NCBI GenBank assembly: GCA_024509875.1
Contig: JAMPIV010013734.1
Coordinates: 1 to 64,000, forward strand
DNA length: 64,000 bases
From: Oreohelix idahoensis
Taxonomy: Eukaryota; Mollusca; Gastropoda; Stylommatophora; Oreohelicidae
Reading direction: 5' to 3'
Shown: in pieces, positions 33,838 to 45,417 of the stretch
How the letters are laid out: the number at the start of each line of letters is the position of its first letter
Position numbering within the stretch: position 1 is the first letter of the stretch
Translations under genes and position numbers: made by a program
Notes under the pieces: generated by a model
Seen by the model: the letters and a program-made list of their open reading frames with translations, nothing else
Databases searched by the model: none
Told to the model about the DNA's origin: nothing

Positions 33838-34740
33838 TAATGGTGTAGAAGCTCCAAATACCCTTTTAATAGTTTTAAAAAAAAATGTCATTTCAAATGT
33901 TAGTACAAGCAATGATATCTAGCCGCTATGTCATGACTTCATCATAATCAAAGTTCTAGAGTTTTTTTGTATTTGAGCACAACTAGCAACACTTGGCAGT
34001 TAGTCTCTACTCACACTTATCGACTGTTATACTTCCTCCACGGATAGATTTGTCTATTACTTTATGTAACCAGTCTATTTATGTTTCTGTCTGCACTTTT
34101 TTTTATATTGAATGAAAATCTTTGTTAACCCATGTGACTTTGATATGTGGCCATACCATGACAGTTTTCTTCTCTGAATGTCGTGAGAGTGTCTTAATAT
34201 GGTCCTTCAGAATTTTGAATTGTATATTTTTTTCTGTTTATAATACGGGCTCGGCAGATTGTCAAAAGATCATTCAGTAACAACTTATTTCAAATGCCTG
34301 TATCTTTGTTCTCAGATTGGCCGTCAAGTTCCATAACTTGCGTACCTTAAACAAATTGAACATTACAAAGCAGCGCAGTTGGATTTTGCATGCTGATGTA
34401 AGCATTTTTTTCTGTCAATTAAAAATGCGATTTATTGCCCAGAAATGAACTCACAAAGGTGCATATAAATGGCATTATGTGCTCTCTGTGATATGTAGTA
34501 TGCATTGTACATACCTTCCATTTTGTCAGTATATTTCTTGTTTACAACATATGATTCTCGTATTTTGTTATATTGTAATACAGATAAAAAAAAGGGGGAA
34601 CAAAATACAGCTACAATTCTAGTAAGTGTTTATTGACTGTCATGGACAAAATAGAACCCAGCTTCCCAAGTGTGCAGCTGCTTAGTTCTTGTAACGACTC
34701 TACAAAGCCTTTAAAGCACTGAACGACGCCAATTTTTCAT
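33838..34740. other. AT-rich sequence, no recognised feature
   Basis: About 900 bases without motif or repeat between two minisatellites. Confidence 0.4.
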
Positions 34741-35598
34741 AAACATTAAGACTGATACGATATGTCAAACTGGACTGTACTAAACATTAAGACTGATACG
34801 ATATGTCAAACTGGACTGTACTAAACATTAAGACTGATACGATATGTCAAACTGGACTGTACTAAACATTAAGACTGATACGATATGTGAAACTGGACTG
34901 TACTAAACATTAAAACTGATACGATATGTGAAACTGGACTGTACTAAACATTAAGACTGATACGATATGTGAAACTGGATTGTACTAAACATTAAGACTG
35001 ATACGATATGTGAAACTGGACTGTACTAAACATTAAGACTGATACGATATGTGAAACTGGACTGTACTAAACATTAAGACTGATATATGTGAAACTGGAC
35101 TGTACTAAACATTAAGACTGATACAATATGTGAAACTGGACTGTACTAAACATTAAGACTGATACGATATGTGAAACTGGACTGTACTAAACATTAAGAC
35201 TGATACGATATGTGAAACTGGACTGTGCTAAACATTAAGACTGATACGATATGTGAAACTGGACTGTACTAAACATTAAGACTGATACGATATGTGAAAC
35301 TGGACTGTACTAAACATTAAGACTGATACGATATGTGAAACTGGACTGTACTAAACATTAAGACTGATACGATATGTGAAACTGGACTGTACTAAACATT
35401 AAGACTGATATATGTGAAACTTTAAATGTGCCAAGTTTCATCTTCCTCCTGTGACTCCTTCATGGTCAGGCCCAAGACTTATGTCAATCCCCTTGTATGT
35501 GAAACTGGACTGCACTAAACATTAAGGCTGATATATGTGAAACTGGACTGTACTAAACATTAAGACTGATATATGTGAAATTGGACTGTACTAAACAG
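34741..35598. repeat. 41-bp minisatellite, about 19 copies, interrupted once
   Basis: The unit starts AAACATTAAGACTGATACGA and ends in GGACTGTACT. Units with a short deletion (GACTGATATATG) recur at several places. A unique segment of about 70 bases (35424-35490) splits the array. The first three units read GTCAAAC and the rest GTGAAAC, a gradient typical of slippage or unequal exchange. Confidence 0.93.
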
Positions 35599-35719
35599 TT
35601 CCTATCTCGCGCTGATGTGTATACAGAAGGATCTTATGAAGTTTCATAATTTCGTGCTGAAATATTTTTGTTACCGATAGGGTGTTAGTCAAAAATATAA
35701 AATGCTGGACTCTGGGCTA

Positions 35720-36010
35720 AAAATACCCTGGAGAAAACGCTACTGGGACCTTCTTATCTCCTGATCCACTGGCACTTATGCGAGTTTTTTCTTTCTTCTT
35801 TTGAAAAAGAGGGGCGGGGGAGGGTGTGTGTCGTAAGGTCCACAATAGAGATCTTGTGATATCATTCCAAATCAATCTATTCTACGCAAGGACCCATTCT
35901 AAATAATATTAATCTTTAGGTGTTTTATATTTGAACATACACTCTAACATATCCGATGTATCTTTTGTATAGAATGAACAGCGTGCGATTAAAAAGACAT
36001 ATTGCTGAGC
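35720..36010. repeat. Dispersed repeat, copy 1
   Basis: Matches 46441-46700 over about 270 bases with small indels, including GGAGAAAACGCTACTGGG and a downstream TTTAGGTGTTTTATATTTGA block. Family unknown; possibly a SINE or LINE 3' end. Confidence 0.65.
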
Positions 36011-36102
36011 TGACATATTGGGAGACACTAATCATTACCAACATGTGAAATAACAAAAAGCAATAAAATTCTTTACAAATTGGGATTACCATAAGCGATT
36101 GT

Positions 36103-38630
36103 TGTCACGTAGGTCTTTATGTCATTAAATTACCTACATCTTCTTCCTATTCTCTCACCCTAATCCTTTCATGTATATTCTTTCCATACTTGTTTTTCCT
36201 GTATTTTTCGCATCACTCGGTTGCGAAAAATATTTTCTTCAGTATTTTTAAACTTTACCTGTTTCTTTCTCAAAACTGAGAATCGCGCTAGGACGATATT
36301 ACGTAGATGTCAGGGCTGCAGGGCGTCAGAAGGCGTGATAAGTCGGTTCGCTGAACATAGGACGTAGACAATCGTCTACATTCTCACCGAGCGCGCGAGC
36401 TTCTTCTCGGCATAAGTCCCGGTGAGGTGTGATACTTTACATCTGCACCGGTCAGTATTCAGACATTTGTCTGAAAAATCCCAAACTGACACGGCGCTCA
36501 CTGTGGGCCATGGTCAGATGTAGTGTGAAAACTGCCCTGCATTGGAGACAGGTTGTCTGAGATTTCGCAACTGACACGCAGAAAGTGGCAGTTTACGACA
36601 GTCTCTTCTAGTTACGTAGTTGTTATGAGAAAGGGGAAATTATTTCGTTTTTGCGAAATAAACGTTCATCTCTTTGTCTGGGTTTTCATATATGCTAGAA
36701 TGAACTAGATTTCATTATCACTCAGTAACTTCGCAGTCAAGACTAGAACAAGCCTCGTTCGATTTCTAAAAATCTCTGTTAAAAGAGATGGCCTTTAGTT
36801 TGATCGAAGTGGTTTAGTTCTTAGGAATTCTGTGTTTGAGGTATCATATATTATTATCTAGTATATCTAGTATTTTGTGAAGTGTTTATAAGTGCTAAAT
36901 CGCTATTTATTTCTCTAGGTAGATCTGGTGCAGAGCGAATAATTTATAAGTCTGTATTAATTTCTAGTGATGTGTCTCAGTGGAAAGCAGGATAAATTAT
37001 ATTTCCAGCTTAAATTCAGTCGGCTATTACTAAACTTAATTTAACTGCTAAATAATCAGACGAGAACAAAATTTTCAAACTAACTTATAACTGCTAGACT
37101 AGATGTCTCATGAGTCGTGACGAGAATATATTTATATATATCTCTAATTCATGATGATTAATTTATGACTATAACTTATTTCACGGGAGGTGTTAAATGA
37201 TAAGTTAAGGTTTACGCCCGCAGTTAAAATATAAGTATACCCTTAAACATAGGATGTATAAATATTTCATATATATGTTTCTTTATACAGAGATTTCTGT
37301 GGTAACCTAACTATACCAGCGTTACGTACTGATGAACCTATCCTGTGAAGACTAAAAAAAAAACTTTTCCCTTAAAGACTTGGTCGTAAGCTTTTCAAGA
37401 ACTTTAACGTGAACTGAAATAACGGGCCCAGTGTGCCTGAATTAGTCCTTCCAGAAACGATATTCTAAAGTACAGCCCTTGTGGCAAGTAACATTATTCA
37501 TAGCATTAAACTTGCCGACATCTTTTTGACCAAATGTGTGGTGAACCCTGATTATCTGTTGAGAGAGGCTGTCCACCGGTCATTTTCCTAATTTAGGGAA
37601 ACCTCGTGTTCTGACATTGTGTGCTCGCTTAACCCTAATTCTTACTTCGTGAGTCAAGATACACTAACTTTAGTCTGAAATAGCTGACGCCTGAAGCTGA
37701 TGCTCCCCGGAGAAATTTTCTGAGAAAAAAACAAAACCAGCAAACCACTCTGTAGAGCTGGGATCCGCTTCAGTGAACGACAGAACAGACAAAGGGTGTG
37801 AATGTTACCAAGGTTGCGCCAGACGGCAAGCTACATCACGTATGTAATTAGTACAGGGCCCTGATGAAAGAACCGAGTGAAAGTAGACGGTGTGAGGTAT
37901 GTGAATTTCACCCATGTTTGTAATTCCATTTATGAAATTTGTTGTCAATGCAAGAATATTTTTTGACTTCCCTCAGGTTAAAACCTACTACATCTAAGTC
38001 GGTTCATATTTGTTTACGAGGAAAGAAAGAAAAATTATTAGACAAACTCATATGTATCATTGAATCTCCTGGCTTTCACTTTACTCATAACGGGACTGTG
38101 GGCTTACCTTGAGGGGATGAGATCATATTGGGGTCTATCATTTTCTTGTAGCAATTTCATTGATTATTGTTTTGACCACGTGTATATGTTTATTTTCTTT
38201 TCTTGATGAATTTTATGTGTTGTGAGGAAATTTTTAGCTGATAAATAAAAAACTTCCCTTTGAAACTAAAAGCAGCGTGTTGGTCAGCTCGTTCAGAATA
38301 TATATATGTAATCATTTTGATAGTCTTCCCACGTCTGTGTGTCTACCTGTTGACACTGGTGTGTGTGCACGTGAGTGGTATGTTCATTACATATTAGCAT
38401 ATGTTGTCAATAGTCTGTCCGACTCTTACATAAGTGTCGTAGAAGATAGGCCTGAGAGAGAGAGAAGAATCTTGTCTTTTTTTTCAGGGGACCGTTCTAT
38501 TGATTCGCTACCACTGCACTCGTGGAAAGATCTATTTCTGTATTAACTCTCACTGCAGCTATCACTGATTCTATCTATTCAGAAGGGACCAACCTAAGTC
38601 TTAATTTCCTATCAAACAAAATCTACGACA
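36103..38630 (+). repeat. 5' LTR of element C (2528 bp)
   Basis: Starts TGTCACGTAGG and ends AATCTACGACA; the outer bases are near-inverted, as in B. It contains an 89-codon ORF (38277-38546) repeated identically in the other LTR, with no recognisable motif. The ends match element B's LTR ends. Confidence 0.96.
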
Positions 38631-38705
38631 AATGGTCGCTCGTTACCGGGAATTGAACCCAAAATCCTAAGGCGCTACGACAAATGGGGTCTCGCCCGAC
38701 GGATT
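38631..38705 (+). promoter_or_regulatory. Two successive primer-binding-like sites of element C
   Basis: After the LTR end CTACGACA and AA comes TGGTCGCTCGTTACCGGGAA and then TTGAACCC (38633-38660). Its complement has a T-arm-like GGTTCAATTCC and ends in CCA. At 38675 the LTR tail CTACGACAAA recurs, followed by TGGGGTCTCGCCCGACGG, whose complement again ends in CCA. The spacing from the T-loop to CCA is two bases longer than in a standard tRNA, so I cannot name the primer. Confidence 0.6.
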
Positions 38706-39421
38706 TTTGAACTTAGAATAGGAAGACGAGACGACTAATATCAGCTCGTCTTTAAAGATTTTTATTCTGTAATAGAGTAAGAGTGTGATGTCTTGTGGTT
38801 TGTTATATCTTTAAATAATTTATCCCCTAGACTAACGATCTGTGTACGAGCGTGCTGACCACACAAACTGATAAGTTTTTTTCCACAGCATTAAGAAGCA
38901 TTATACATTTGGTTTACAGGTTGATTTTGTCGGAATACATGTTAATTAATGTTGATTGTAATACTAAACGCTGGTAAAGTTTTGTGAGTGTATAACATTC
39001 ACAAGGGTTCTGAAGCAGGAAGGTGTTTGAACTAAAGTTAAGGAGTGCGTTTCGGACTATCCGTCCAGATTAATTGCCTCCCTCACTCTAACTGTCTTCA
39101 GAGGTAAACTTATAGTGGATTTAAAAATTAAGTTATTATTGTTCTCTTTAATTTTTGCTATAATCATTGTGTTTTCCACTGTAGCAACTTATTTTTCAGG
39201 GATTAATCCTAACTACCATTTAGTTGGCGTAGTCGTGTTTTGCATTAAGTGCTTTATTGCCGATAATAGCAGCGATAGTTAGATTTTATTTTGGAGGAGG
39301 TATCCCAGGGTTAAGGATATCATCTTTCGGATTTTTGGTATTTTTTTTCTCCTAAGTGGTAGGAACCAGGTTATTCTTTTTCCTATTTGCTATCTCCACG
39401 TGTCTCAGTCACTGACATAAT

Positions 39422-40156
39422 ATGGCCGAGAGGGCAAAGCTTAGACAACTCCTCAGGGACGAAGCGAGAGAGGAGGGACTGGAAGGAGAGGAAGCGAAAG
39501 CTTTTGTCAGAGACGAACTTGAGAGATATGACGCGGAGAGGAAAGCAGCTGAAGCTAAAGAGGAAAAAGAAGCAGCCGAAGCTTTACAGCAGAAGAAGAT
39601 GGATGAGGAAATGGAAATTCGCAGGATGCAGCATGAGGAATGAGAGAAGGAGAAGGAGAGACAGCACGAGAAGGAGAGGGAGGAGAGACAGCAGGAGAAG
39701 GAGAGGAAACAGAGACAGCACGAGTTGGCGCTTAAAACTCTAGAGTTTCAAAGTCGTGGTGCTGCCTCTACCTCCAGCAATGGAGAGTCTTCTCCTCATT
39801 CTTCCTTAACTGATCCTTCTAACACTCAATCTACTCATCTCACTGCTATGTATTTTCCGCTAGAGTCTTTCCCTTGTCCTAATGAGAAGATTGACACTTG
39901 GCTAGAAAAATTTGAGAAAATTGCAACTCTGTACGGTTTAGAGAGGTCGCGTTGGAATATGAAACTTTCCCAGGCCCTAAAAGGTTCTGCTTATGATGTT
40001 TATTCTAAGCTGGAAAGTAGCCAACAAGACGATTATGATGTGTTGAAGAAAGCGTTACTGGAGCGCTTTGAAATGAACGCTCGCAAATTTTTGCAACTGT
40101 TTCGCAACAGCAGAAATAGAATTCTGAATCTTTCCACCAGTTCTCTTCCCGTCTAA
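39422..40156 (+). pseudogene. Element C Gag N-terminal and capsid part, one in-frame stop
   Basis: Starts at MAERAKLRQLLRDEAR, matching the start chosen in B. A Glu/Lys/Arg-rich coiled coil is interrupted by TGA at 39641-39643, probably from an arginine CGA. The same frame then continues through more coiled coil, a Ser-rich linker and capsid (ALLERFEMNARKFLQLFRNS). A small indel near 40115 moves the remaining Gag into the next frame, and this frame ends at 40156. Relative to B the protein is otherwise collinear. Confidence 0.87.
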
Positions 40157-40164
40157 AGGGATAT

Positions 40165-42480
40165 TTGACAAAGTGCCTTGAGCTCTCGCAGCTCCCCTCT
40201 ACCTATGAAGGTCTTGAGGAATTTGTTTTAACAGAACAAATAAAGAACACATTGTCTGCTGATACCCGGAGATTTCTCGCTGAGCAGGGGGCAGAAAAAC
40301 TTGAAGACATTTTGGAAAAGTCTGAGCGTTATCACAATGCGCTGGCTGAACTACCGGCCACAAAGCGGAAACCGACAGAGGAGCATTTTCGAAAACATAA
40401 CCTAGAGCAATCTTCTCAGGCTTCTAACCTAAATAACCACAGAGAAACTGGACCTCAAAACCCCCCTCCTGAAAAATCCAAGTTCTACAAGAACAAGTAC
40501 CCCAACCACCCCAAACAGTCTGATCAACCCGACCGCCCTACATGGCAGCGTGGCCAGAAAGGACAAGGTGGCAAAGGGAGAACCCCTGAGCACGGGACAT
40601 ATGATCAGACCGAGCACACCGAGCCTAAACGCATCGGATGCTTATTAACAGTCTCGCAAGGCGGAATTATTGACAGTGATTCCCAACCTGTTGGGGATAG
40701 ACCCTCAACGCGAGGTACTGTTACTTTGAACGGTTCTCAAACTTCTTGCTTATTTGACACGGGGCTTTCTTACGATTGCATTGTTGCCAGAAACCTGGTT
40801 AAACCCGGTCAAGAGACAGGAGAGACCGTCCAACTTTGTGGAGTTCGTAAGAGTGATGCACCTACAGCGCTTCCCATCGCATTGGTGGAGATACACTCTG
40901 ACTTTGTCAGAGGCGTGATCAAAGCGGCTGTTATGGATGATCCCATCTACCCAGTCATACTTGGCGGGAGATACGTGTGTATTGGGAAACCGGAAGAGCC
41001 GATTGTGGCAGCAGTAACTACAAGAGGGCAAACCAAGAAGGAACGGGAGCCTGCGCCTAATTTGTTACCCATGGAACTTAAAGAAGCGCAATACAAGGAC
41101 CCTACTTTGGCACCCTGCTTTAGGAAACTGCCCATGGCTAAGGAACCCAAACAGCACGGGGACATTTTTTCTGAGGATGGCGTACTTTATCGGAGAATGG
41201 GCAAGCCTGACCAAGGTTACAACCAGCTCCTAGTACCGAAACAGTACAGAAGCCAAATCCTAGAAATGGGGCACTCTCTTCCCTTTAGCGGACATATGGG
41301 ACAGAACGCCACAAACCAACGTATAACCACTCATTATTGGTGGCCAGGAGTAAATACTGATATTATCAGATATGTCAAATCCTGTGCCCAGTGCCAACGT
41401 GTGCCACCCAAGCAACGGGCACCCCCAGTCTCTTTGGGTGAAATGCCAATAGTGGGAACACCATTCGAACGGGTTGTGATCGACATTTTAGGGCCTTTCG
41501 AAAGGACTAAAAGAAGGAACAGGTTTATCCTGACCTTAGTCGATACATGCACTTTATGGGCAGAAGCTATACCGCTAACATGCGCAGATGCCAAGCATGT
41601 CGCAGAAGCCCTCGTGCAGATTTTCACTCGGTTGGGATTCCCTCAGCAAGTGTTGACGGATAACGGATCTCCATACCGAAACCTGTTGATGGATGAGATC
41701 GTTAAGATCTTGAGGACCCAACACATCCACACTAAGCCATATACTCCGGCCGGAAATGGGCTCGTGGAACGTGCTAATGGAAACCTCAACATGATGCTAA
41801 GTAAACTGGCACAAGTGAAACCTGAAGATTGGGATCTTTGTATTCCTGCAGCTTTATTTGGCTACAGAGAATCTCCTCATACTTCCACAGGATTTCCGCC
41901 AGCTACGCTCTTATTCGGCAGACCCATTAAGGGCCCGCTTGAAGCCTTACTTCAGTCTCTGACAGACGAGAAGGCTGATGAGACAGTTGTCTCAGCCAGT
42001 AAATATGTGTCGGTTTTAAAGGAAAGGTTGAAACTAGGGTGGGACCTAGCAACGACTAACTTTAAGCGAGCACGCACCAAGCACGCTAACCGATACAGGA
42101 AAGTCGCGAAAGAGAGAGAACTGGAAGCAGGAGAGAAAGTTTTGGTGTTACTCCCTACCGAGAACAACCAACTGAAGATCGGATGGCAAGGGCCGTTTAC
42201 CGTCCTGAAAAAGATTTCTAAGGCTAACTACCAGATCTCTATTCAAGGAAAGGAGAAGGTTTTCCACTTAAATCTCTTAAAGAGATACTTGGAAAGACCA
42301 GTGCCAACCTCCGACCATCTCCTGACGATCGCCAAAACTGACGAAGATGATGATAGTGGCAGGGATATTCCACCGCTATCACAGGAAATCTTTCAAAAAT
42401 GTCAGAAGCGGCGACGCTCTTTCAAGCGCGCATGGGAGACATTCCAGAGGAAGGAAACTTTGGGGAGTAGACTTGAGTAG
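40165..42480 (+). CDS. Element C Gag C-terminus, protease and complete integrase
   Basis: A 771-codon frame. Residues 1-70 hold the SCAN-like block (YEGLEEFVLTEQIKNTL), followed by a basic tail. The protease has LFDTGLS near residue 197 and an ILGG motif. The integrase zinc domain starts near residue 368 (GHSLPFSGHMG, YWWPG, CAQCQ). The core has catalytic D in VIDILGP (about 438), D in LTDNGS (about 497) and E in GLVERANG (about 533), exactly 35 residues apart. A GPF module (WQGPFTVLKK) lies near 673. The last 40 residues are out of register and include the deletion joint. All catalytic residues are present, so this integrase could be active. Confidence 0.92.
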   Translation: MTKCLELSQLPSTYEGLEEFVLTEQIKNTLSADTRRFLAEQGAEKLEDILEKSERYHNALAELPATKRKPTEEHFRKHNLEQSSQASNLNNHRETGPQNPPPEKSKFYKNKYPNHPKQSDQPDRPTWQRGQKGQGGKGRTPEHGTYDQTEHTEPKRIGCLLTVSQGGIIDSDSQPVGDRPSTRGTVTLNGSQTSCLFDTGLSYDCIVARNLVKPGQETGETVQLCGVRKSDAPTALPIALVEIHSDFVRGVIKAAVMDDPIYPVILGGRYVCIGKPEEPIVAAVTTRGQTKKEREPAPNLLPMELKEAQYKDPTLAPCFRKLPMAKEPKQHGDIFSEDGVLYRRMGKPDQGYNQLLVPKQYRSQILEMGHSLPFSGHMGQNATNQRITTHYWWPGVNTDIIRYVKSCAQCQRVPPKQRAPPVSLGEMPIVGTPFERVVIDILGPFERTKRRNRFILTLVDTCTLWAEAIPLTCADAKHVAEALVQIFTRLGFPQQVLTDNGSPYRNLLMDEIVKILRTQHIHTKPYTPAGNGLVERANGNLNMMLSKLAQVKPEDWDLCIPAALFGYRESPHTSTGFPPATLLFGRPIKGPLEALLQSLTDEKADETVVSASKYVSVLKERLKLGWDLATTNFKRARTKHANRYRKVAKERELEAGEKVLVLLPTENNQLKIGWQGPFTVLKKISKANYQISIQGKEKVFHLNLLKRYLERPVPTSDHLLTIAKTDEDDDSGRDIPPLSQEIFQKCQKRRRSFKRAWETFQRKETLGSRLE

Positions 42481-42565
42481 GAATTGGAGAGAGATGGAGG
42501 GGGAAGATGAGAGGGAAGAAGACAGACACCCCGAAGCTACGGTTATAGGAAATTTAATTCCATAA
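42410..42565 (+). pseudogene. Deletion joint and RNase H C-terminal remnant of element C
   Basis: In another frame the joint reads from the linker before RT (SFKNVRSGDALS) into a remnant ending GVDLSRNW, the counterpart of the last RNase H residues in B. About 1.4 kb of RT and RNase H found in B is therefore absent between roughly 42410 and 42440. Confidence 0.8.
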
Positions 42566-42592
42566 CGTAGACATGGAGTGCTTCCATATCTT

Positions 42593-42606
42593 AAGGGGGG
42601 ACGTCC
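42593..42606 (+). promoter_or_regulatory. Polypurine tract of element C
   Basis: AAGGGGGGACGTCC lies directly before the right LTR start TGTCACG. It matches the layout in element B. Confidence 0.85.
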
Positions 42607-45119
42607 TGTCACGTAGGTCTTTATGTCATTAAATTACCTACATCTTCTTCCTATTCTCTCACCCTAATCCTTTCATTTATATTCTTTCCATACTTGTTTT
42701 TCCTGTATTTTTCGCATCACTCGGTTGCGAAAAATATTTTCTTCAGTATTTTTAAACTTTACCTGTTTCTTTCTCAAAACTGAGAATCGCGCTAGGACGA
42801 TATTACGTAGATGTCAGGGCTGCAGGGCGTCAGAAGGCGTGATAAGTCGGTTCGCTGAACATAGGACGTAGACAATCGTCTACATTCTCACCGAGCGCGC
42901 GAGCTTCTTCTCGGCATAAGTCCCGGTGAGGTGTGATACTTTACATCTGCACCGGTCAGTATTCAGACATTTGTCTGAAAAATCCCAAACTGACACGGCG
43001 CTCACTGTGGGCCATGGTCAGCTGTAGTGTGAAAACTGCCCTGCATTGGAGACAGGTTGTCTGAGATTTCGCAACTGACACGCAGAAAGTGGCAGTTTAC
43101 GACAGCCTCTTCTAGTTACGTAGTTGTTATGAGAAAGGGGAAATTATTTCGTTTTTGCGAAATAAACGTTCATCTCTTTGTCTGGGTTTTCATATATGCT
43201 AGAATGAGCTAGATTTCATTATCACTCAGTAACTTCGCAGTCAAGACTAGAACAAGCCTCGTTCGATTTCTAAAAATCTCTGTTAAAAGAGATGGCCTTT
43301 AGTTTGATCGAAGTGGTTTAGTTCTTAGGAATTCTGTGTTTGAGGTATCATATATTATTATCTAGTATATCTAGTATTTTGTGAAGTGTTTATAAGTGCT
43401 AAATCGCTATTTATTTCTCTAGGTAGATCTGGTGCAGAGCGAATAATTTATAAGTCTGTATTAATTTCTAGTGACGTGTCTCAGTGGAAAGCAGGATAAA
43501 TTATATTTCCAGCTTAAATTCAGTCGGCTATTACTAAACTTAATTTAACTGCTAAATAATCAGACGAGAACAAAATTTTCAAACTAACTTATAACTGCTA
43601 GACTAGATGTCTCATGAGTCGTGACGAGAATATATTTATTCATGATGATTAATTTATGACTATAACTTATTTCACGGGAGGTGTTAAATGATAAGTTAAG
43701 GTTTACGCCCGCAGTTAAAATATAAGTATACCCTTAAACATAGGATGTATAAATATTTCATATATATGTTTCTTTATACAGAGATTTCTGTGGTAACCTA
43801 ACTATACCAGCGTTACGTACTGATGAACCTATCCTGTGAAGACTAAAAAAAAACTTTTCCCTTAAAGACTTGGTCGTAAGCTTTTCAAGAACTTTAACGT
43901 GAACTGAAATAACGGGCCCAGTGTGCCTGAATTAGTCCTTCCAGAAACGATATTCTAAAGTACAGCCCTTGTGGCAAGTAACATTATTCATAGCATTAAA
44001 CTTGCCGACATCTTTTTGACCAAATGTGTGGTGAACCCTGATTATCTGTTGAGAGAGGCTGTCCACCGGTCATTTTCCTAATTTAGGGAAACCTCGTGTT
44101 CTGACATTGTGTGCTCGCTTAACCCTAATTCTTACTTCGTGAGTCAAGATACACTAACTTTAGTCTGAAATAGCTGACGCCTGAAGCTGATGCTCCCCGG
44201 AGAAATTTTCTGAGAAAAAAACAAAACCAGCAAACCACTCTGTAGAGCTGGGATCCGCTTCAGTGAACGACAGAACAGACAAAGGGTGTGAATGTTACCA
44301 AGGTTGCGCCAGACGGCAAGCTACATCACGTATGTAATTAGTACAGGGCCCTGATGAAAGAACCGAGTGAAAGTAGACGGTGTGAGGTATGTGAATTTCA
44401 CCCATGTTTGTAATTCCATTTATGAAATTTGTTGTCAATGCAAGAATATTTTTTGACTTCCCTCAGGTTAAAACCTACTACATCTAAGTCGGTTCATATT
44501 TGTTTACGAGGAAAGAAAGAAAAATTATTAGACAAACTCATATGTATCATTGAATCTCCTGGCTTTCACTTTACTCATAACGGGACTGTGGGCTTACCTT
44601 GAGGGGATGAGATCATATTGGGGTCTATCATTTCTTGTAGCAATTTCATTGATTATTGTTTTGACCACGTGTATATGTTTATTTTCTTTTCTTGATGAAT
44701 TTTATGTGTTGTGAGGAAATTTTTAGCTGATAAATAAAAAACTTCCCTTTGAAACTAAAAGCAGCGTGTTGGTCAGCTCGTTCAGAATATATATATGTAA
44801 TCATTTTGATAGTCTTCCCACGTCTGTGTGTCTACCTGTTGACACTGGTGTGTGTGCACGTGAGTGGTATGTTCATTACATATTAGCATATGTTGTCAAT
44901 AGTCTGTCCGACTCTTACATAAGTGTCGTAGAAGATAGGCCTGAGAGAGAGAGAAGAATCTTGTCTTTTTTTTCAGGGGACCGTTCTATTGATTCGCTAC
45001 CACTGCACTCGTGGAAAGATCTATTTCTGTATTAACTCTCACTGCAGCTATCACTGATTCTATCTATTCAGAAGGGACCAACCTAAGTCTTAATTTCCTA
45101 TCAAAAAAAATCTACGACA
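42607..45119 (+). repeat. 3' LTR of element C (2513 bp)
   Basis: Same ends as the left LTR, with only a few point differences and small length changes, such as a shorter TATA stretch near 43640. Confidence 0.96.
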
Positions 45120-45181
45120 ATTGTGTAAATCTACGTTAAGCAGTTCAAGTCTATGACACTGTTTTCTTGTTAGTGTAACAG

Positions 45182-45417
45182 GCAGTGTACCCCCCCCCCC
45201 GTGGGTCTCAGAAAAGACAAAGAAAGAGTAGTGCTACCGATCCCCAGTGCATGTTGTGGGGTGGATCTAATATTGGTGGGTCTAATATTGGTGGGTCTAA
45301 TATTGGTGGGTCTAATATTGGTGGGTCTAATAATGTTGGGCCTAATATTGGTGGGTCTAATATTGGTGGGTCTAATAATTGTGGGCCTAATATTGGTGGG
45401 TCTAATATTGGTGGGTT
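45182..45417. repeat. C run and 15-bp minisatellite
   Basis: A run of about ten C (45190) precedes about ten copies of TCTAATATTGGTGGG at 45265-45417. Because the unit is a multiple of three, several frames stay open on both strands; these are not genes. Confidence 0.88.

Larger units (their letters stand above)
36103..45119 (+). mobile_element. Element C: non-autonomous Gmr1-like Ty3/Gypsy with complete LTRs but no RT
   Basis: Two direct LTRs of 2528 and 2513 bp, nearly identical, flank 3976 bp of internal sequence. ATTGT precedes the left LTR (36098-36102) and follows the right one (45120-45124), a perfect five-base target duplication. The internal region encodes Gag, protease and a complete integrase. 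RT and most of RNase H are missing: the sequence passes from just after the integrase GPF module into the last RNase H residues within about 100 bases. The polypurine tract and LTR follow. Gag has one in-frame stop and one frameshift. The element could move only with RT supplied by a relative. Confidence 0.93.

Noticed and set aside
38277..38546. 89-codon ORF in the element C LTR, identical at 44766-45035
   Set aside because: Identity follows from LTR identity. No motif, and its position near the LTR end fits chance.
36103..45119. Envelope gene making elements A-C retrovirus-like
   Set aside because: No frame after integrase or RNase H shows a signal peptide, membrane anchor or Env-like pattern; the space before each polypurine tract is too short or non-coding.
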